Numbered from the stretch's first letter, positions 1 through 9,015 are shown. The stretch is 64,000 bases of DNA from Pedobacter sp. FW305-3-2-15-E-R2A2 (GCF_038446955.1 NZ_CP151803.1:5394001-5458000); one strand, 5' to 3'. Program-made: numbers and translations. Notes: generated by a model from the letters alone, not told the origin.

Positions 1-492
1 TATAACAAACAGTTTATTGCTCTCATAGTCCTGAATCTTCTCATTCTGTTCATCATATTTCCGATAACTGACCTGCCCTGTTTCATCAAAAACAAAATGT
101 AAACGGTAATCTTCATTTTCATTACTATCAGAACTAAAATTATAATACCAGATCTCCCGAAGAAAAAGTGTTCTATCTTCTTTCACCTCATGAAATAAAT
201 AGGTTAAATAGCGACGTCCAACCTGGTCTAAAAAGTTCACTCCAACATGTTTATTTCTGGGTACGATGGTCACATAGCTATCCGGAATAGCTTCATTATC
301 TCCAAAGACACAAAACTCGTAATGTAACAGATCAAGATGATTCTGTTTTGCTACATCTAAAGCCGACAGTTGTCCTTTTTGAACTTTTGCTTTATTCTTA
401 GTGCCGTTTGAAGCATCTAATTTGGTTTGAGTCCCAGCTTCCGTATTCAGTTCCTTATAGCTTTCTAACCAGTTTTGATATTTAATAGTCAT
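1..492 (-). CDS. Probable immunity protein of the adjacent T6SS toxin (3' end beyond window)
   Basis: This reading frame starts with ATG at 490-492 and stays open to the left edge, so only the first 164 residues are seen. It begins MTIKYQNWLESYKEL and is rich in acidic and aromatic residues, with no signal peptide or membrane segment, as expected of a cytoplasmic protein. I recognise no named family. It lies 5 bp downstream of the toxin gene on the same strand, the usual place for a cognate immunity gene in polymorphic toxin loci. The immunity role is therefore inferred from position only. Alternatives are a T6SS accessory protein or an unrelated hypothetical. Confidence 0.6.
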   Translation of the reverse strand, partial: MTIKYQNWLESYKELNTEAGTQTKLDASNGTKNKAKVQKGQLSALDVAKQNHLDLLHYEFCVFGDNEAIPDSYVTIVPRNKHVGVNFLDQVGRRYLTYLFHEVKEDRTLFLREIWYYNFSSDSNENEDYRLHFVFDETGQVSYRKYDEQNEKIQDYESNKLFVI

Positions 493-497
493 ATTCC

Positions 498-2060
498 TTA
501 TTTGTATATATTTCCAAACACATCCCGAATTTTAACACCTGCTTCCTTAGCATGCTGCAATACTTCCTTAGAAATCTGTCCTGCTTGTTGTGGAACTTCG
601 AGTATCATTTCCCCAGCAAGTTCCTTTCCTCCTTTAGCGATTGCATCACCATTTCTGGCAGTTTCCCTTATAGCCGTACCCGGAGAATATTTTGAAACCA
701 TTTCATCTATATATTTTTTTGCCGTGTCTTCGCTAACTTTTGTCAACTGAGTGAATTTCCTTGAAACGATCTCTTTACCCGGGATGTAACTGTCTAACCT
801 TTTCCCTGATTCGAGTACTACTTCATTAAAACCGCCCATACGTTTATAAAACTGCTCACGTATAAAATTAAAGTAATTACCCTTAGCCATTCTCGCAAGC
901 CAATCTGGTAAATGCTTAATCTGACTTAAACAAGGTCTGGCATTATGCACCAGCCAGGCCAGGATCCCAACAAAGTAAGTATGCCAGCCCTCTACTTCAA
1001 AGTTAAAAACTTTCCGCTTTTCGTATAGGAAATTCTGCGCTTTTACCCCTTGCCAATCCCCCTCCTTATTCCTCAACTCATCAGCCTCCGTTAAATCAGC
1101 CGCAACTTTCCAGCCCTCTTTCGTAAAGAAGGGATGCTCCGCAGTGGTTTCAATCGTTTCTCCTTCCAGGATCACTTCTACTGTTGCATCTACTTCACGC
1201 TCCATTGTTGAAGTAACGGTTTTCAGGGCCACTGCTCCGGTTTCTTCTTCAAAAGCCCAGACTTCATCTCCGACCTCAATATCTTCAATATTCTTGCTCC
1301 CTCCTGCCGTATGGACAATTGTGCCCGCTGGAAAACAGGCAAAGACACAAACTTTCATCGTCGCCTTCGCGATGTCATCCACATGTTTTGCAACGCCTTT
1401 TGCCAATGCTTTGGCTCCGGCTTTCGTCAGCACTTTTCCGGCAGCTTTTAAGGATGCTTTTGCTGCGGCCTTGATTCCGACCTTCGCTCCGCTCTTTAAT
1501 GCCGTAGAAGCAGCTGTAGTCGCTCCAAAACTGACCAGACCAGCCACATCCATCGCCAGGAAACCGACATTAGCCAATGCCATCCACCCATTTCCTTTCG
1601 CCGTTTCCCGAACGATACCAATGATACTTCCTACGACAGGGATCAGTTCCGCAGTATCCCACCATCCCCATCCTTCATCTTCCGGTTCTTCACTGTTTTC
1701 ATCCACCATCTTTTCAAGATCTTCCGGACTTACCGGAATCTGGCCGCTGGTCATGAACTCAATCTTTCCACCTACACTGCAAGGTAGTTTAGATTTAAAA
1801 AGCAGGGTTTCCTGCCCCTTGATCTTCACTTTATACGTGTCCGTCCAATCTATTGGTGCAGGCATACAAGCAGATCCCGTCACGCTACACACCCCGAAGG
1901 ATGGAATATTAGCAATGGGAATCTTATCCGACTTAATACAAGCCTTACATCCGTTTATTTTTACATTCTGATTGGCCAGCCCCAGGAAATAATTCGGGGC
2001 GGCACCTTTATCGCAATGGCACACCGCTTTATCGACAATATATTCTAATTCTTCTGGCAT
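498..2060 (-). CDS. T6SS cargo effector: PAAR-like (DUF4280) + Hint + C-terminal toxin
   Basis: A 520-residue modular polymorphic toxin. Residues 1-110 are Cys-rich (CHCDKG, GCKAC, VCSVTGSAC) and match the PAAR-like DUF4280 spike tip used by Bacteroidota T6SS. Residues 120-235 are a linker with Ala/Lys-rich hydrophobic helices. Residues 242-373 are a Hint (pretoxin autoprocessing) domain that starts at CFPAGTIV and ends WLVHN, the usual self-cleavage boundary. The remaining 147 residues would be the toxin. It contains LDSY..GKEIVSRKFTQL, which resembles the D...ExxxxK pattern of restriction-endonuclease-fold toxins, so DNase activity is plausible but not proven. It lies 11 bp downstream of vgrG, which would carry it, and just upstream of a presumed immunity gene. 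Confidence 0.85.
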   Translation of the reverse strand: MPEELEYIVDKAVCHCDKGAAPNYFLGLANQNVKINGCKACIKSDKIPIANIPSFGVCSVTGSACMPAPIDWTDTYKVKIKGQETLLFKSKLPCSVGGKIEFMTSGQIPVSPEDLEKMVDENSEEPEDEGWGWWDTAELIPVVGSIIGIVRETAKGNGWMALANVGFLAMDVAGLVSFGATTAASTALKSGAKVGIKAAAKASLKAAGKVLTKAGAKALAKGVAKHVDDIAKATMKVCVFACFPAGTIVHTAGGSKNIEDIEVGDEVWAFEEETGAVALKTVTSTMEREVDATVEVILEGETIETTAEHPFFTKEGWKVAADLTEADELRNKEGDWQGVKAQNFLYEKRKVFNFEVEGWHTYFVGILAWLVHNARPCLSQIKHLPDWLARMAKGNYFNFIREQFYKRMGGFNEVVLESGKRLDSYIPGKEIVSRKFTQLTKVSEDTAKKYIDEMVSKYSPGTAIRETARNGDAIAKGGKELAGEMILEVPQQAGQISKEVLQHAKEAGVKIRDVFGNIYK

Positions 2061-2071
2061 AGCAATCCGGA

Positions 2072-3910
2072 TTAGGTGATATCAGTATCGTCGGAACTGA
2101 TCCGGATGGTTGCTCCACCACTCATTTTCACATCGGTTCCATCAATATTAGCTTCTGTCTTACCCGTCACTTTTGCTGCAGCATCCGTACTCTCGATACT
2201 CACATCGGTCTTACCGGTTATTGCTACGCCCAAAGTCGTGGCGTCCAAAGTAATCCCTTCCGTATCTGCGGTAGCAGCAATCGTTTTCTTTGCACTGATC
2301 GCGATTGTACCTTCTCCGCCCCCCTGTTCACCAGGCTGTGCATTGATTGCGATGCTATTGCTGGCATTGACCACAAAATCCTTCGTATTGATCGTAAATG
2401 AATTGGGTGCAGTCAGTGTAACCTGTCCGTTTCCGTGCATCGTAATTACGTTTCCACTCGGATCTTTCACGTTGATACTGCCATTACTATCGTCCAGAAT
2501 GATCGTATTTCCGCTCCGTGTACTTAAAGCTTTGGTTTTATTCGTCTGTCCGCCACCTGCGCCAATCTTTCCATGATACATGCTTCCCATTACAAAAGGG
2601 CGGTTCGGGTCGTTATACCTAAAGCCCACCAGGATCTGATCTCCTACTTCGGGAACAAAGGCAAAACCACGGTTTTTATTCACTTTGTCGCTACTCCCGG
2701 CATCTGGCGTCAACACCCGGATCCATTCCGTCTTTTGCGCGCCTTTTTGCCAGAGCATCTGGACCTTAACTCTTCCAATCCCTTTAGGATCATTGTTCTC
2801 CACCACTTTGGCCACCTGCGTTTCTGCAATAGGGCTTTTGATATTGTAAACCGGAATCACTTCTGCTCCGGCATCTATCCCATAAAAATGGTTCTGATAT
2901 TCATGGTTGTTTTTAATCTCATGGGTTACCGACAGCACCAGGTAACTTCCTTCGTCATGTTCTTTAAACTCCAGTCCATCACGCTGTGAATTGATGATTT
3001 TCACGATTCCTCCAAGGTTAACCATCGGGTTATCCCCAACTCCGTTAAGTCCGATCAGGTCATTAGATACTGCCGATTTTTTAACTTTCAGAATCTCATC
3101 CAATTCCTTTTGCGAAGTGATGCGGTTGCGGAGTGGGGTATCGTTACTGATGTTAAAGATTTCGTCGGATTGTTCTATCGCAAACCGGCTATGCTCGGAG
3201 AGGCCTGCGGCATCCGATTTAGGCGTTCCATTATATACCTGATCATCCTCAGAATTATAGGAAAAATTAGAGAAATTCAAGTGGGCAACACGGATAGAGA
3301 AATCCATCTGGTCGAGATCCCTGCCATAGATCAGCTGTGTTTCGGTCTGTTTATCCGGCATTCCAAAACATAAAGACTGTCCGTTATAATAAAACCATTC
3401 TCCATAAAGGGCAGAGATGCGATTTATAAAATCGAAGCTGCTTTCCTTATACTGGGTAAAATAACCCAATTGTACCTCTCTGCTGACATTGATTTCCATT
3501 GGAATTCCTGCCGGACCAGCCACATCATTAATGATCTCTTTGATCCCTTTCTGGTTGAAAGAGCGCATGATTGCTCCGCCATCCAGCTTTATTGTAGGAC
3601 TATATCCACTCAGCACAAAACCACCGCTTTGGCCATGAACTTTAATCATACTCATTTTAGTAACCAGCCCTTTAAACTTATTGGCCGATTCTCCCAACAC
3701 AGAAAATAGCTCTATGGTGATGTCTTTTCCCACCCAGGAGCGGGACTGGTAGACATCAAAGTTTCCCGCCTGGCCCAGATCGAACAGGCTCAGGTGGAGT
3801 TCAAATTCATGGTGGTTGTTAAAAGATTGCACCAATTTGAGGTAAGTGAAATGCGAAATTGCTTCGCCCTCTATAAAAACTTCTGCTTTTACTTTATTTA
3901 CTGTAGACAT
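2072..3910 (-). CDS. vgrG: Type VI secretion system spike protein VgrG/TssI
   Basis: A 612-residue VgrG of the Bacteroidota T6SS subtype iii. The N-terminal half is the gp27-like hub fold (MSTVNKVKAEVFIEG onward). It is followed by the gp5 OB fold around VPEVGDQILVGFRYNDPNRPFVMGSMYHG. The C-terminal repeat region (residues 480-612) is rich in Thr/Ala/Ile/Asp and would form the beta-helical needle. It would sit at the tip of the Hcp tube and carry the PAAR-like effector encoded 11 bp downstream. No other T6SS core genes (sheath, baseplate, ClpV) are in the window, so this is an orphan vgrG cargo module relying on a main cluster elsewhere. The ClpB at 9 kb is the disaggregase, not ClpV. Confidence 0.95.
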   Translation of the reverse strand: MSTVNKVKAEVFIEGEAISHFTYLKLVQSFNNHHEFELHLSLFDLGQAGNFDVYQSRSWVGKDITIELFSVLGESANKFKGLVTKMSMIKVHGQSGGFVLSGYSPTIKLDGGAIMRSFNQKGIKEIINDVAGPAGIPMEINVSREVQLGYFTQYKESSFDFINRISALYGEWFYYNGQSLCFGMPDKQTETQLIYGRDLDQMDFSIRVAHLNFSNFSYNSEDDQVYNGTPKSDAAGLSEHSRFAIEQSDEIFNISNDTPLRNRITSQKELDEILKVKKSAVSNDLIGLNGVGDNPMVNLGGIVKIINSQRDGLEFKEHDEGSYLVLSVTHEIKNNHEYQNHFYGIDAGAEVIPVYNIKSPIAETQVAKVVENNDPKGIGRVKVQMLWQKGAQKTEWIRVLTPDAGSSDKVNKNRGFAFVPEVGDQILVGFRYNDPNRPFVMGSMYHGKIGAGGGQTNKTKALSTRSGNTIILDDSNGSINVKDPSGNVITMHGNGQVTLTAPNSFTINTKDFVVNASNSIAINAQPGEQGGGEGTIAISAKKTIAATADTEGITLDATTLGVAITGKTDVSIESTDAAAKVTGKTEANIDGTDVKMSGGATIRISSDDTDIT

Positions 3911-3920
3911 GACGATTCAA

Positions 3921-4448
3921 TTAACATTTAAGTATAAAACCCAGGTTACCTTTATAGGTCATGTTGTAAAATGAAGCAGGTAAAGTCTGCTTTTTTAGAT
4001 ACAACACGATTTCCTCTTCCAGCTTCTTTTTATCTGCCTCGTTCATTGCGGAACAGCTGATGTTTTCAGCTTCTTTCTGCACCGTCTGGATTTTACCTTG
4101 CCCATCTACGACAAGAGAAAAACTGAACATGATTTTATCACAGCCAGTACAGTCGGACTTGATCCGTTTAGCAGCCAGAAAAGGGTTAAGGCAATTGGCC
4201 ATAAAGTCGATATTGATTTCTGTCCAGTCTAATGTTCGTGTTCCTTCGTTTGCCTCCATCGTTGCGCTTTTTTGAGTTTGAGTAGGGTTTAAAGTATCTT
4301 TTATTGATGTGATTGCCGGCACGGTATCGCCGTCACCTGCAGGCATTGTTTTGTCCACAGCGAGGCTTTCGCTGGAAGCTGGGCTTTTAGACTGGCATGC
4401 GATCAATACACACAACAGGCAGAGCCAAAATGAGCTATATATTTTCAT
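3921..4448 (-). CDS. Predicted lipoprotein of the vgrG locus
   Basis: I chose the ATG at 4446-4448 because it gives a proper lipoprotein signal peptide, MKIYSSFWLCLLCVLIAC, with the lipobox Cys at residue 18. An upstream in-frame start would add 21 charged residues. The mature part is Ser/Thr/Asp-rich to about residue 70, then forms a compact domain with several Cys (CLNPF, CTGCDK, ISCSA). The phrase FSLVVDGQGKIQTVQ resembles TonB C-terminal-like or energy-transducer-like domains in Bacteroidota lipoproteins. The specific function is unknown. It is 10 bp upstream of vgrG and 4 bp downstream of the caspase-like gene, so all appear to be one transcript. Confidence 0.75.
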   Translation of the reverse strand: MKIYSSFWLCLLCVLIACQSKSPASSESLAVDKTMPAGDGDTVPAITSIKDTLNPTQTQKSATMEANEGTRTLDWTEINIDFMANCLNPFLAAKRIKSDCTGCDKIMFSFSLVVDGQGKIQTVQKEAENISCSAMNEADKKKLEEEIVLYLKKQTLPASFYNMTYKGNLGFILKC

Positions 4449-4452
4449 GGTT

Positions 4453-5313
4453 TTAATCTGAGAAGTAAATGTTTTTTCTTTTTTTGTGTTCAGGAGAAAG
4501 GATCTTTTCATATTCGGTCATCGCCTTGATAATGTCGTCCATAGTCTTGCCTTCCAGAAGCTTCGTTAAAATTCTGGAAGCATCTGCGACGACTGAATAA
4601 TTGGTTCCAAAAAGCACGAGGTTTTCCTTGCTCTTCATGCTGCCATCTGCAGTCCGCACGAGACCATGTTTCCTTGCTTTGTCTTTCACAGACCATTTCC
4701 CTCTGATCTCTTCCACATAATCAATCGAAGTACAGGCATTAAAAAACCATACCTGATAGAGATCTTCTCTAAAAAGATTCTTTTTAGAAATGTTTTCCAG
4801 GTCATTGTCTTTTCTGGAGGATGCTGCCTTCCGGTATTTCGTGAGGGAGGAAAGGTCGTGGGGTGATTGCTGGGTATTGATTTGACCTTTCAGGTGTGCC
4901 GCACTATTGAGTCCGATGATGAAATTCTGCGCACTGCTTTCTTCATCATCGAAATCAGGGCCAATTCCAACGCGGGCATGACCGCTATAGATCACAATTT
5001 CTGAGGTCGCAAGGAAAGAAGCAAAGACCTGTGCAGGGGCTTTTTTATGGGAACTGGTCAGGTACACATAGAGGTCAATATCTATGGGCTGGAGGTTTGC
5101 AGCAGTAAATTTTTTCCGTAGAAAATAAGTGTCATAGTATGGATCAGCAGCGGCAATCGTCTTTTTGATAAAACGATTGGCTTTCAGGATCGCCACAATC
5201 ACATTCAATTCATTGGAAAAACCGGGTTTCTCGCCTGCAAATTCATAACCAATGCCAATAGCAATATCCAACCGCCGGTCCCGCAATAATTTTGCGTAAT
5301 CGATGTTTGCCAT
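4453..5313 (-). CDS. Caspase/CHAT-like (clan CD) protease-like protein in the T6SS locus
   Basis: A 286-residue protein without signal peptide. Two hydrophobic strands end in the residues expected of a clan CD cysteine peptidase: EIVIYSGHARVG with His112 and YQVWFFNACTS with Cys194. The spacing and the 'strand-H' then 'strand-AC' layout match the caspase, CHAT and gingipain fold. The usual HG is replaced by HA, so activity needs testing. The C-terminal segment LVLFGTNYSVVADASRILTKLLEGKTM could be the following strand-helix unit. It heads the operon with the lipoprotein, VgrG and toxin, so it may be a T6SS-linked effector or a regulator of the module. The clan assignment is from motif reading, not from a profile search. 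Confidence 0.6.
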   Translation of the reverse strand: MANIDYAKLLRDRRLDIAIGIGYEFAGEKPGFSNELNVIVAILKANRFIKKTIAAADPYYDTYFLRKKFTAANLQPIDIDLYVYLTSSHKKAPAQVFASFLATSEIVIYSGHARVGIGPDFDDEESSAQNFIIGLNSAAHLKGQINTQQSPHDLSSLTKYRKAASSRKDNDLENISKKNLFREDLYQVWFFNACTSIDYVEEIRGKWSVKDKARKHGLVRTADGSMKSKENLVLFGTNYSVVADASRILTKLLEGKTMDDIIKAMTEYEKILSPEHKKRKNIYFSD

Positions 5314-5335
5314 AAGATTTTAATTTTAGAAAAAA

Positions 5336-5509
5336 CTAAGCTTTAGGCCAATCTTTAAAATTTCCAGCGTTAGGTGACACCAGCTTTCGGAAATAAAACC
5401 GGAGAGGAATGTCAATATTAGGGTGATGAGGGCCCGAAAAGGGCGAATAGGAATGATAGAGCACCTCGTGCTCCTTTCCCGTAAAATTTAATCTCGCTTT
5501 GAAAGCCAT
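5336..5509 (-). CDS. Short TssD (Hcp)-like protein or remnant, 57 residues
   Basis: This small frame runs from ATG (complement of 5507-5509) to TAG (5336-5338). It begins MAFKARLNFTGKEHEVLYHS, which resembles the first strands of the Bacteroidota T6SS tube protein TssD, a family of about 130 residues. It then continues with PHHPNIDIPLRFYFRKLVS and ends after residue 57, so it is either a decayed copy cut after the first third or a distinct small protein. It lies 22 bp upstream of the caspase-like gene on the same strand, which supports a T6SS origin for the locus. No good ribosome-binding site is visible. Confidence 0.45.
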   Translation of the reverse strand: MAFKARLNFTGKEHEVLYHSYSPFSGPHHPNIDIPLRFYFRKLVSPNAGNFKDWPKA

Positions 5510-5604
5510 AGGTTTAAAATTTCAAGGTAAATGGATAATTACCCTAAGATACAAAAATTCTTAATGCACTGACAAAAAGCATATTAAGAAAATATTATTT
5601 TTTT

Positions 5605-6201
5605 TCAATAATGATATTCAAAGTCAATTAAAGGCAATAAGCTCCGGGTACTGATATCAGATATTCCATCACTCAGCACTGGATTATGCTCATTACTAAA
5701 AAAACCGTTCGACAAAGTAACCACGTCCTGCTTTAAAGGATATACCGGCGCACCTTCTTTATTGCTTAGCCAGCCGACATAGTCGCTCATGCTGTGGTAT
5801 GGCCCGCCAGCTACATAAGTGCGACTAATGTAATAGCTCTGCCCCGGAAAAATCTCTACAGGATTTTTGAGGGTAAAGAATTGAATGGAAGAAGTATGTT
5901 CCGGCTTTACCAGGCAAGTACCTAATGCCGTTTCCCTGCCTACCTGCCATAAAGAGATGCGGTAGGTAATTCCCGGCTTCCAGGCCTGATACCCCACTTT
6001 GGTAATTAAGATCGGTTGCGCTGCATTAAACTGACAAGCATGGGTCTTGAGATCCATGGCTATAATGCTCCGATATCCTTTATCCGACAGGAAGACAGAA
6101 ATCAGTGTTTTTAGCGCATAAAAGCACATTGGTGCTTCAGGAAACTGCTGGGCCAGGACAGAAAAAGGAATGCCGGCGAGGGAGGAGATCAACTTCTTCA
6201 T
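5605..6201 (-). CDS. Hypothetical secreted protein with DUF4082-like region
   Basis: A 198-residue protein. The N-terminus MKKLISSLAGIPFSVLAQQ looks like a weak signal peptide. The central part (ITKVGYQAWKPGITYRISLWQ, then VEIFPGQSYYISRTY) resembles the DUF4082 beta-sandwich, in which a metal or carbohydrate is not known to be bound. Two Cys are present. The gene is monocistronic, 62 bp downstream of the nuclease-family gene on the same strand. The function cannot be assigned. Confidence 0.6.
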   Translation of the reverse strand: MKKLISSLAGIPFSVLAQQFPEAPMCFYALKTLISVFLSDKGYRSIIAMDLKTHACQFNAAQPILITKVGYQAWKPGITYRISLWQVGRETALGTCLVKPEHTSSIQFFTLKNPVEIFPGQSYYISRTYVAGGPYHSMSDYVGWLSNKEGAPVYPLKQDVVTLSNGFFSNEHNPVLSDGISDISTRSLLPLIDFEYHY

Positions 6202-6263
6202 GGTGTTGGTTCTTGGTTTATACTTTCATATCAACCAGGAACAGAAATTGTTACCCCTATCTG

Positions 6264-7094
6264 TTAATTCAGAGAGAACTCCAGATAAACCGGTACATGA
6301 TCAGAGATCTTTCTTGCTTCTTTCAGCTCTGTAAAATCCGTATAAAAATGAATAATCCCCGTATCACTGACCTTTAGTTTATCTTCGGGATAATAGAAGT
6401 TATCGAATTCCGAAGCCAGACAGTTATCATTGATACAGCGTTGTTTCAGAGAAGTTTTCTGTTTGACCAGCGCTGAGGTATAGCCCATTTTTCTCAAGGG
6501 GTTAAATACTGTGTGTGATTGAGGCAGGTTAAAATCACCACAAAAGATCAGGACATCATTTGGGTACAGATCGGGAAGGAATTTAAAATATTTGATTTCC
6601 ATTTCCGGTTGTTTGGATTTTGGACGTGCATGAAAAGAGCTCAGCGTAAAGGTTTTCTTTCCTGCCCTGAACCTTGCAAAATAAGGCTCTCTTTCGATCA
6701 GCAAATTATAATCCTTCTCCAGCCAGGCCTCTCCTACCTTTTGAACTTTGCGGCTTTTCCATATAAAGGCATACCTTTCCTTGCTATACCGATCACTGGA
6801 AGTTCCGTGACTAAACGTATACTCCCATGGTGTTCCGCTTCGGTTTAACGCTTCTGCCAGCCTGATGACTGCTTTTGGACCACCATAACCAGCCACTACC
6901 TCCTGAATCGCCAGCACATCAAAGCTTTTGACCAAATTGGCAATAAAACTGATCTCCTCATCACTTTTGGACTGACCAAAATCTTTTAAATTCCAGGAGC
7001 AGACCCGGATTTTCTGTGCAGAGGCTTGAAAAAAACATAAAACGAACAGGAAAAGCAAGGCATGCCTGCGCATGCGCGAAAAAGACGGCATCAA
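6264..7094 (-). CDS. Secreted endonuclease/exonuclease/phosphatase family protein
   Basis: A 276-residue protein with a signal peptide ending near FFQASAQ, so it is exported. The EEP (DNase I-like) fold motifs are in order: VCSWNLKDFG (strand 1, Asn), DVLAIQEV (metal-binding Glu), FSHGTSSDRYSKERYAFIWK, FTLSSFHARP (catalytic His region), DVLIFCGDFNLP (GDFN) and KISDHVPVYLEF (SDH). All catalytic residues are retained. The substrate could be DNA, a sugar phosphate or a lipid phosphate; the family does not tell. An in-frame ATG seven codons in gives a shorter signal peptide and may be the true start. It lies 18 bp downstream of the MFS gene on the same strand. Confidence 0.88.
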   Translation of the reverse strand: MMPSFSRMRRHALLFLFVLCFFQASAQKIRVCSWNLKDFGQSKSDEEISFIANLVKSFDVLAIQEVVAGYGGPKAVIRLAEALNRSGTPWEYTFSHGTSSDRYSKERYAFIWKSRKVQKVGEAWLEKDYNLLIEREPYFARFRAGKKTFTLSSFHARPKSKQPEMEIKYFKFLPDLYPNDVLIFCGDFNLPQSHTVFNPLRKMGYTSALVKQKTSLKQRCINDNCLASEFDNFYYPEDKLKVSDTGIIHFYTDFTELKEARKISDHVPVYLEFSLN

Positions 7095-7112
7095 GGAGAT
7101 TAAGATTAAAGG

Positions 7113-8333
7113 TTATTTAATGGTATTTAGTTTCATGCTCTTCATGACAAAGAAGAATCCGACGGAGGTTAACAAGAGTACAATTGCCGTTCCCCACCAC
7201 AGTATAGGAAAACCATATACTGCTGCCACACGTGTTCCGATGAATGGAGAAAAGACATGGGCTGCGGAAACAGAAAGTGCATTGATGCCCATATAGGCGC
7301 CTCTGGTTTTTATCGTAGAGCGTTGCAGCGTAATCGTAGCCATAAAAGGCATCGCCAGAATTTCCGCCAGACAAAGTACAAACATCGCCGTATATAGGAC
7401 CCACATTCCATGCGCCAGGTTAAGGATCAAAAAAGAAAAGCCGCAGAGTAAAGTTCCCAGCACGATGATGTCTCTTGGCGACAACCGTTTCTCTGCCAGG
7501 TGAACCAGCAGCATTTCCAACAGAAAAACGACCACTCCACTAAAGGCCAGGATCACACCAATGTTCGCTTCAGTCATCTGATATACTTCCCTGTAATATA
7601 GTGGAAGCGTACTTAAAAGCTGGAAAAAGCAAATGGTAAAGATGGAACAGAGGATGCTGAACAACATAAAAAGAACATCCTTATAAGGCGAGCGTTCTTT
7701 TACCTCCGTTTTCTCCATAGCCACTTCGGATGCCTTCTTCTCATTTCCTTTTCTATTTCTAAAATAAATGAAGAACAAAATGGCAGAGAAAAATGCAGCA
7801 ACAGCATTTCCATAAAACAAAAAGGTATAAGAAATCGCGGCCAGGAACCCTCCCAATGCGGGACCAATGGAAAAACCAAGGTTCATCGCCATCCGGTTCA
7901 GTGAGAACGAACGGATGATGTTATCAGGTTTGGAATAATAGGCAATAGATACAGAGTTTGCCGGTCTGAATGTTTCAGAGATCAGACTTAACACAAATAC
8001 ACCAACGGCCAGTTTCACCACTGTATTGAGCTCCGGAAGCAGGAAAAACATGGGAACGGTAAGGATCAGGCTAAAAAGCTGCACTTTAAAATGTCCCACT
8101 TTGTCTGTCAGCCATCCTCCGGCAAAAGAACCAGCCACGGCGCCAATTCCAAAACAGCTCAGGACAGTTCCCGTATCCTCTAATGAAAAACTCAAATGAT
8201 TGATCATATAGACCCCAAGGAAGGGAATCACCATTGCCCCACTCCTGTTGATCAGCATTACCAATGCCAGCATCCATGCAGGTGCTGACAACCCGCGGTA
8301 AGCATCTAAATATAAACGTAAAAACTCCTTCAT
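7113..8333 (-). CDS. MFS transporter, probable multidrug or metabolite exporter
   Basis: A 406-residue major facilitator with about 12 hydrophobic segments and a central charged loop (KGNEKKASEVAMEKTEVKE) between halves. The N-terminal half has the MFS motif A variant GGWLTDKVGHFKV after helix 2. It resembles the MdtH/YfcJ-like drug:proton antiporter group, but the substrate is unknown. Its ATG directly abuts the TAG of the upstream gene (no gap), so the two are translationally coupled. Confidence 0.88.
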   Translation of the reverse strand: MKEFLRLYLDAYRGLSAPAWMLALVMLINRSGAMVIPFLGVYMINHLSFSLEDTGTVLSCFGIGAVAGSFAGGWLTDKVGHFKVQLFSLILTVPMFFLLPELNTVVKLAVGVFVLSLISETFRPANSVSIAYYSKPDNIIRSFSLNRMAMNLGFSIGPALGGFLAAISYTFLFYGNAVAAFFSAILFFIYFRNRKGNEKKASEVAMEKTEVKERSPYKDVLFMLFSILCSIFTICFFQLLSTLPLYYREVYQMTEANIGVILAFSGVVVFLLEMLLVHLAEKRLSPRDIIVLGTLLCGFSFLILNLAHGMWVLYTAMFVLCLAEILAMPFMATITLQRSTIKTRGAYMGINALSVSAAHVFSPFIGTRVAAVYGFPILWWGTAIVLLLTSVGFFFVMKSMKLNTIK

Positions 8334-8687
8334 CTAATCTCGGCTATCTAATTTTAATGCCTGTTGTAAAATGCTTTCGATCATTGCTACGTCCAGGTCT
8401 TTATTTGGGTCTGTCAAAAGTATTTTCATTCTTGCCCGTTTTTCTGTGAGCAATTCGGGATGATCCAGTTTATTTCCATTGGCCATTCCAATATAAGGTT
8501 GCCCGTATTTCTTATGAATCCAGAGGTAACAGTACATTTTACCTTTGAAATAGAAAAAAGGCATCCCATATTTCCATTCGGTAGTGATCCGGGGATCCTG
8601 CTTTAAGATCAGGTCTCTCAGCGTCAGTAAACATCCTCTTATGGGTTCTTCTTTATTGAAATAAAAGTTGTCCAGGGGAGTAAGCAT
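8334..8687 (-). CDS. DUF1801-family (YdhG-like) protein
   Basis: A 117-residue cytoplasmic protein. The pattern TTEWKYGMPFFYFKGKMYCYLWIHKK, followed by PYIGMANGNKLDHPELL and a C-terminal helix, is that of the DUF1801/YdhG family, a small alpha-beta fold. The biochemical role is unknown in this family. The stop codon touches the start of the MFS gene, indicating co-translation. Confidence 0.8.
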   Translation of the reverse strand: MLTPLDNFYFNKEEPIRGCLLTLRDLILKQDPRITTEWKYGMPFFYFKGKMYCYLWIHKKYGQPYIGMANGNKLDHPELLTEKRARMKILLTDPNKDLDVAMIESILQQALKLDSRD

Positions 8688-9015
8688 GCCGATCGATTGA
8701 AATATCTTTCTGAAGACGCGAATTTAAGAAGAAATAATTGCCTTTCGGGCCTGAAAAAGTAATCATTATTAGAAAAACGGATAAAGTTCTAAGAATGATC
8801 GGGAAAAAGTTCCGCCCTGCTGCGCTGTATTGTTTTAAAACGAACTGTTATTAAAAAAACGGACAAACAACTGAACACAAAGCACTTACATGACAAATAT
8901 TCAGTATAAGTCACTATTTATCAGTCAATTAGTCATCTGATTTCAAAATCAACCGACATAATTTCCGATATTTCCTGAAAGAACAATATGGCATTTACTT
9001 TGTTAATCTGCTGGT
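8688..9015. other. 328-bp intergenic region upstream of clpB
   Basis: This A/T-rich gap separates divergent genes. I see no open frame of note, no CIRCE-type dyad (TTAGCACTC-N9-GAGTGCTAA) and no RNA gene. The stretch ATTTACTTTG at about 8993-9002 partly resembles a Bacteroidota -7 element close to the clpB start, but this is weak. Confidence 0.4.

Noticed and set aside
1144..1971. Long plus-strand frame opposite the toxin gene
   Set aside because: It is the antisense of the PAAR/Hint/toxin gene, has no family features and no ribosome-binding context; several similar frames opposite vgrG, the S9 peptidase and clpB were rejected for the same reason.
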